From Streptomyces sp. NRRL S-31 (GTDB taxonomy: Bacteria; Actinomycetota; Actinomycetes; Streptomycetales; Streptomycetaceae), in contig NZ_JOCB01000162.1 in assembly GCF_000718775.1 (NCBI RefSeq), positions 1 through 9,433 on the forward strand: 9,433 bases of DNA, written 5' to 3'. The notes under the pieces are model-generated. The model searched no databases, was not told the origin of the DNA, and saw nothing but the letters and a program-made list of their open reading frames with translations. Made by a program: the position numbers and the translations under genes. Of this stretch, positions 6,167-9,433 are shown piece after piece (within the stretch, counting starts at the first letter, position 1; each line of letters begins with the position of its first letter).

Positions 6167-6856
6167 ATGACCAAGCCGACGAAGGACGCGCACTCGGAGC
6201 GCATCCTCCGGGGCCTGGAACACGACGACTCGTCGGTCCGGTTGCGGGCGGCGCTGGCGGCCGGTACGCATCCGGACCCGGAGCACATCGGCAAGCTCGT
6301 CGAGCGGTGCGCGACCGAACCGGAGTTCCACGTACGCGAGACACTGACGTGGGCGCTCACCCGGCACGCGGCACCACTGACGGTGCCGTTGCTGGTGGAC
6401 GAGGTCCGCTCGGGCGGCGACGTCCGCCCGGAGCGTGCGCGGGCCCGGAGCCAGGCGTTGCACACCCTGTCCAAGATCGGGGATCGGCAGGCATGGCCGG
6501 TGATCACACCGGCACTGCTGTCCGACCCCGACGACGAGGTGGCCCGGAGCGCCTGGCGGGCCGCGGTGGTGCTCGTACCCGAGGGCGAGGAGCGCGAGTT
6601 GGCCGTAGGGTTGGCGGCACAGCTCGGGCGCGGCGAACGCGGGACGCGGCTGAGCCTCAGCCGGGCGCTGATCGCGCTCGGGGAGGTGATGCTGCCGGTA
6701 CTGGGCGCCGCGACGGCCGATCCCGACCCCCGCGTGCGCGCGCACGCGCTCGCCACGGAACAGCTGTGGCACGACCCGGACGCGGGCTTCGCGCCCGCGA
6801 TCGAGGAGGCGAAGCGCGTCGTGGCCCTCGGCGGGGCGGGCGGGGAGGGACGGTAG
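6167..6856 (+). CDS. HEAT-repeat protein
   Basis: A predicted cytoplasmic protein of 229 residues made almost wholly of paired amphipathic helices of the HEAT/PBS-lyase-repeat type: SSVRLRAALAAG near 22-33, FHVRETLTWALTRH near 54-67, EVARSAWRAAVVL near 125-137 and PRVRAHALATEQLW near 197-210. It has no enzyme motif, HTH, signal peptide or membrane span, so it probably acts as a protein-binding scaffold. It is the first gene under the MerR-type promoter, with GAGGAGG 8 bases ahead of ATG. The next gene starts 3 bases after its stop, which implies translational coupling and a joint function with the MerR-HEAT regulator. It may be the partner that tunes the regulator, or the output protein of the circuit. 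No substrate can be named. Confidence 0.85.
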   Translation: MTKPTKDAHSERILRGLEHDDSSVRLRAALAAGTHPDPEHIGKLVERCATEPEFHVRETLTWALTRHAAPLTVPLLVDEVRSGGDVRPERARARSQALHTLSKIGDRQAWPVITPALLSDPDDEVARSAWRAAVVLVPEGEERELAVGLAAQLGRGERGTRLSLSRALIALGEVMLPVLGAATADPDPRVRAHALATEQLWHDPDAGFAPAIEEAKRVVALGGAGGEGR

Positions 6857-6859
6857 GCA

Positions 6860-7864
6860 GTGCTGATCGGCGACGTCGCGCGACGGTCCGGCGTCAGCGC
6901 CCGCATGCTCAGACATTACGAGTCGCTCGGTCTGGTGCGGCCGACGGGCCGTACCGGCTCGGGCTACCGGGAGTACTCCGGCGCGGACATCCGGCGGATC
7001 TTCCACATCGAGAGCCTGCGGTCACTGGGGCTGTCGCTGCGCGACGTCGGCCGCGCGCTCGACGACCCGGGCTTCGCGCCCGCGGAGCTGGTCGACGACC
7101 TCATCCGCCGGACACGAGAACGCATCGCGACGGAGACGGAGCTGCTCACGCGACTGTGCCGGATCGGCGCGGCGGAACCCGCGGGCTGGGAGGACGTCCT
7201 GAAGACCGTCGAGCTCCTCCAGGCGTTGCGGTCGACGAACGCGGGCGCGCGGCAGCGCGCCGCCCTGGCCGCGGTCGAGGAGGCGCCCGTACCGGTGGAG
7301 GCACTGGTCGAGGCCGTGCTGACCGAGTCGGACCCGAACGTCGCCGGGGCCCTTCGCTGGGCTCTGGCGCAGTCGGGCGGGGACGGTCCGGCGCTCCTGG
7401 CGGAGGGTCTCGCCTCTCCCGAGGCCGAGGTGCGGGAACGGGCCGTCCGGACCCTCGCCGAGATCCCGGCCGCTGAGGCGACCGGACCGCTGCGGGACGC
7501 CCTCGCCCACCCCGACGCCGTGGTCCGCGGATACGCGGCGCTGGCGCTCGGGACGCGTGGAGTGGCCGACGCGGTCCCGACGCTCATCGGCATGATCGTC
7601 GAGGGGCGGAACGACACCGACGCGGCCGATGCGCTGGGCACGCTGGCGAGTGATCCCGCGTCGGCGGAGCAGATCGCCACCGGGCTCGTCGACCGCCTCG
7701 CCCACCGCGCCACCGGATCGTCGGCACGCCGACGGCTGACACAGGCGCTCGCGGACATCCCGGGGGCCACGACGTCCCGCGCCCTCGCGGATCTCTCTCA
7801 GGACGAGGACCCGGCCGTCGCGCTCACCGCGCGGTACCTCCTCACGCTACGCGTCGCACGCTGA
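6860..7864 (+). CDS. MerR-family regulator with HEAT-repeat effector domain
   Basis: A 334-residue transcriptional regulator. Residues 2-70 are a complete MerR winged helix: IGDVARRSGVSARMLRHYE as the HTH, then GYREYSGADIRRIFHIESLR as the wing and following helix. Residues about 73-103 form the dimerisation helix. From about 125 to 334 the protein is a string of HEAT-type helical repeats (AEVRERAVRTLAEI, AVVRGYAALALG, PAVALTARYLL). The usual MerR effector types are absent: there is no metal-binding cysteine cluster (the only cysteine is C100) and no GyrI-like drug pocket. The signal is therefore probably a protein or another large ligand. GTG at 6860 is chosen because the MerR domain begins at once and GGAGGG lies about 10 bases upstream, inside the end of the previous gene. 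It probably controls its own operon through the dyad at 6117-6139. Confidence 0.9.
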   Translation: MLIGDVARRSGVSARMLRHYESLGLVRPTGRTGSGYREYSGADIRRIFHIESLRSLGLSLRDVGRALDDPGFAPAELVDDLIRRTRERIATETELLTRLCRIGAAEPAGWEDVLKTVELLQALRSTNAGARQRAALAAVEEAPVPVEALVEAVLTESDPNVAGALRWALAQSGGDGPALLAEGLASPEAEVRERAVRTLAEIPAAEATGPLRDALAHPDAVVRGYAALALGTRGVADAVPTLIGMIVEGRNDTDAADALGTLASDPASAEQIATGLVDRLAHRATGSSARRRLTQALADIPGATTSRALADLSQDEDPAVALTARYLLTLRVAR

Positions 7865-8281
7865 CGAGAACCTCCCCCGAAGTGCCGCGCACCGTTGGCC
7901 AGTTGCCGCCGACGGGCCAACGGCCCGGCGCCGAGAGGCCCCCGGCTCGCCGCCCGCCGCCGAGCCGGCTCACGGTCCGTCGTCCACCGCCCACAGGCCA
8001 GCGGCCGGACTCCGGCCCGGACGGACACCCCGTCGGCACGGGAGCAAGCCGGCCGTGGGCGCCGCGCACGAGTGGCGTGCCGCGGCCGGCCCACCGGCCC
8101 GGCCGCGGCACGCCAGGGCCCTCGGCATCCCGCCCACCAGCTTCGTGGACCCGGCGCGTGACCATGCGCCCCACGGCCTGACACCGCCCGGGGCCCGGTG
8201 GCCGCGCCCTGCGGAACGGGGTCCGCACCGTGCCCCCGGCCCGCGCACACGCGTGCGCGCCCACAGGCATGGCAGGGCACC
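7865..8281. other. GC-rich non-coding gap with several hairpins
   Basis: No gene can be supported in this stretch of about 400 bases. Open frames exist on both strands, but their products are monotonous Arg/Pro/Gly/Ala, and third-position bias does not single out any frame. Apart from the hairpin pair at 7892-7968, an inverted repeat CGCGCAC/GTGCGCG (8242-8248 and 8253-8259) lies nearer the right end. It separates two convergent transcription units. Confidence 0.5.
7892..7923 (+). terminator. Hairpin after the MerR/HEAT operon
   Basis: CCGTTGGCC (7892-7900) and GGCCAACGG (7915-7923) form a perfect 9-bp stem with a 14-base loop, 28 bases past the MerR stop codon. A second stem follows closely: CCGGCTC (7942-7948) with GAGCCGG (7962-7968). 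There is no U-run. It probably ends the operon transcript. Confidence 0.55.
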
Positions 8282-8300
8282 CCACCCGGCGGCCGGGCGG
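8282..8300 (-). terminator. Hairpin directly after the secreted four-cysteine gene
   Basis: On the minus strand CCGCCCGG, a CCG loop and CCGGGTGG form an 8-bp stem with one G-U pair, starting at the base after the TGA stop (8303-8301). A second stem (8242-8259) lies about 25 bases further on. There is no U-run. Confidence 0.45.
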
Positions 8301-8759
8301 TCAGCCGAGAGTGACGGTCGGTGACCACCACAGCTTCTCCGCAGCTCCCGCCTCGATGTAGGAGCGGGCCCGCACCGTGTGCCTCTTCTTCCCCGTGCGG
8401 GTCTTGCTGTAGCAGACCGACCGCCCGGTCGGCCGACGCTCCGGGTGGTCGCCGGTCGAGCAGTTCCTCAACCAGGTGAAGGTGCCCGCCTCGTAGGACT
8501 CGGTGACGCCGTAGACCCTCGTGGCCGAAGCGAGGCTGATGATCGTGGCGCCCTGATAGGTCACGCCGTCGGACGACTTCACGACGCAGGACTGGGCCTG
8601 GAACCCCTGCCTGATCGTGACGGTGGCCCCGCAGTGCCACCGTGAGTCGGTTCCGGAGTAGCCGTTCCAGCTCGTCGTGTCGGCGTTCGTGGCGCTGGAC
8701 GAAGTCGCGGTCGCCAGTACGAGGGCCGGGGCGGCCAGTAGGGCCAGGAGCTTCCTCAC
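8301..8759 (-). CDS. Secreted four-cysteine hypothetical protein (152 aa)
   Basis: The family is not recognised. The signal peptide is typical: MRKLL, a hydrophobic core at 4-19, and a SSSATNA cleavage region near residues 20-26. The mature part of about 126 residues has four cysteines, C43, C58, C100 and C116, enough for two disulfides. It also has repeated Trp/Tyr/Ser/Thr-rich beta-type segments (TYQGATIISLAS, AGTFTWLRNC) and a basic loop near 117-130 (SKTRTGKKRHTVRAR). This is consistent with a small stable extracellular protein. GTG at 8757-8759 is chosen because GGAGGA lies immediately upstream and the signal peptide begins there. The frame stays open for a further 300 bases upstream, but that part has no start with a ribosome binding site and no protein-like pattern. 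Confidence 0.8.
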   Translation of the reverse strand: MRKLLALLAAPALVLATATSSSATNADTTSWNGYSGTDSRWHCGATVTIRQGFQAQSCVVKSSDGVTYQGATIISLASATRVYGVTESYEAGTFTWLRNCSTGDHPERRPTGRSVCYSKTRTGKKRHTVRARSYIEAGAAEKLWWSPTVTLG

Positions 8760-9047
8760 GATTCCTCCGCGGAGTGAGCGATGGGGTGGTGGACGAGGTC
8801 CGGTCACCAGTTGTGCTCGAAGGCGGTACCGGCTGTCCGCCAGAGGCCGCAACGCCACTCGTACGGCGCAGCGGTTCTCCCCTGCGGGGTGAGGCGGGAG
8901 CCCTCGGAACCGCCCGCGGATGCCCGTCGCCGACGAGGGCCGGCGGCGCACGGGTGCCGTCGGGGACGACGTCGCCGGGGCGGTGCGGACGGGGGCGTGC
9001 GGGCCGCCGGAAGGCGTTTTCCCCGGGGTGGCGGGTGATGAGGCCCA

Positions 9048-9068
9048 TAGGACCCATATCACGTCCTA
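9048..9068. promoter_or_regulatory. Dyad in the divergent promoter zone
   Basis: TAGGAC (9048-9053) and GTCCTA (9063-9068) are exact inverted copies with 9 bases between them, in the A+T-richer part of the gap. The size and spacing suit a dimeric regulator. The arms are short and no binding protein is suggested. Confidence 0.3.
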
Positions 9069-9210
9069 AGCGGCACCGTAGACGCACACTGCGACAAACA
9101 GGGGCAATGGCGACCATATGACCGATTTGCGTGATTCCTTCTATGTCGCGTAGTAGGTCACATTCTTGCCCTGGCCTGGGTGGGCCGCTAACCATGGTGG
9201 TCGTTGCCGT

Positions 9211-9295
9211 ACGCCGCAGGGCGCAGCCCGGTGTGGACCACCGGACCGTTCCTGCGGCGTCGTGCAGACAGGGCCTCGACCATGACGCCCTGCGG
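9211..9295 (+). promoter_or_regulatory. Mutually exclusive stems in the leader of the 9357 gene
   Basis: ACGCCGCAGG (9211-9220) can pair with CCTGCGGCGT (9251-9260), enclosing a smaller hairpin CCGGTG/CACCGG (9228-9233 and 9239-9244). The overlapping CCGCAGGGCG (9214-9223) can instead pair with CGCCCTGCGG (9286-9295). The two 10-bp stems cannot coexist. The layout resembles an attenuator or RNA switch 60 to 145 bases ahead of the start codon. GC-rich DNA forms such stems by chance, so function is uncertain. Confidence 0.3.
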
Positions 9296-9356
9296 GCCGC
9301 GACCGGGACATCCGGCCGGCGCCTCGAACGACGCCCTCCAGGAGAGTTCCTTCCCC

Positions 9357-9433
9357 ATGCTCGCGTTCACCGCCACCCGCCGCCTCGCCCGCCTGCGCTC
9401 CCTCGCCCTGACGGGTCTCGCCACGACCGGCGC
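9357..9433 (+). CDS. Exported protein, N-terminus only (cut by window edge)
   Basis: ATG at 9357 has GGAGAG at 9341-9346, 10 bases upstream. The 25 visible codons read MLAFTATRRLARLRSLALTG and on to LATTG: a basic region followed by a hydrophobic stretch, as at the start of a signal peptide. Nearly all codons end in G or C. The gene runs off the window, so no product can be named. Confidence 0.55.
   Translation, partial: MLAFTATRRLARLRSLALTGLATTG

Larger units (their letters stand above)
8760..9356. other. Long divergent intergenic region
   Basis: These roughly 600 bases separate the minus-strand four-cysteine gene from the plus-strand gene at 9357. Bases 8760-9040 are GC-rich with no supported gene on either strand. 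Bases 9040-9180 are clearly richer in A+T and are the likely promoter zone for one or both genes. TTGCGT (9127-9132) and TAGTAG (9151-9156), 18 bp apart, make a weak plus-strand promoter candidate. Confidence 0.45.

Noticed and set aside
7882..8181. 99-aa plus-strand frame just after the MerR operon
   Set aside because: Its third-position G/C is no higher than expected for the local composition, the start overlaps the terminator hairpin region, and the product is Pro/Arg-rich without recognisable features.
8242..8280. GTGCCC/GGGCAC pairing around the CGCGCAC hairpin as a structured RNA
   Set aside because: Arms of 6-7 bp in sequence this GC-rich are expected by chance, and no transcript is implied beyond the terminator of the 8301 gene.
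7798..9195. 465-aa open frame on the minus strand
   Set aside because: It crosses the end of the MerR gene, the non-coding gap and the secreted four-cysteine gene in another frame, with a low-complexity Arg/Pro/Gly product.
1..9433. CRISPR array, tRNA or rRNA gene, defence system or biosynthetic cluster
   Set aside because: No regularly spaced direct repeats, no tRNA-like or rRNA-like sequence, and no nuclease, toxin-antitoxin, synthase or transporter genes were seen.

Overview
The window looks like chromosome from a high-GC actinomycete, most likely Streptomyces or a close relative. Base composition is roughly 70 to 75 percent G+C, codons end in G or C almost throughout, GTG starts occur, and the gene families are typical of that group: a helix-turn-helix/NB-ARC/TPR regulator, a DUF4232-type lipoprotein, MerR and HEAT proteins, and many small secreted proteins. 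No species can be named from sequence alone, and no tRNA, rRNA or CRISPR array was seen.

Layout. Positions 1-520 are one end of an IS5-family (IS427-like) insertion sequence on the minus strand, with its transposase split into two frames by a -1 slip site and a CTAG next to its end. Positions 525-776 hold no clear gene and end in a strong terminator. Positions 778-3084 (minus) encode a large HTH/NB-ARC/TPR regulator. A perfect 12-bp-arm palindrome at 3127-3160 lies directly upstream of it, in the divergent gap leading to a small ORF (3375-3545) and a DUF4232-type lipoprotein (3623-4318), both on plus. A convergent one-span membrane protein (4361-4609, minus) shares a bidirectional terminator with the lipoprotein.

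Positions 4698-5396 (minus) are a chimeric relic: the middle of an amidohydrolase joined in frame to the tail of a low-specificity threonine aldolase. A secreted protein of unknown function follows at 5592-6074 (plus). Positions 6115-7864 form a two-gene operon with a textbook MerR-type promoter: a stand-alone HEAT-repeat protein, then a MerR regulator whose effector part is itself made of HEAT repeats. A non-coding, hairpin-rich stretch (7865-8281) separates this from a secreted four-cysteine protein (8301-8759, minus). A gap of about 600 bases then leads to the start of another exported protein at 9357, cut by the window edge.

How the parts relate. Two regulatory modules stand out: the NB-ARC regulator with its palindrome and divergent lipoprotein genes, and the self-contained MerR/HEAT operon. 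The IS end and the fused pseudogene indicate rearrangement in the left and middle parts. The best candidate for something not well described is the MerR-HEAT/HEAT pair. I see no evidence of a defence system or of a biosynthetic cluster.
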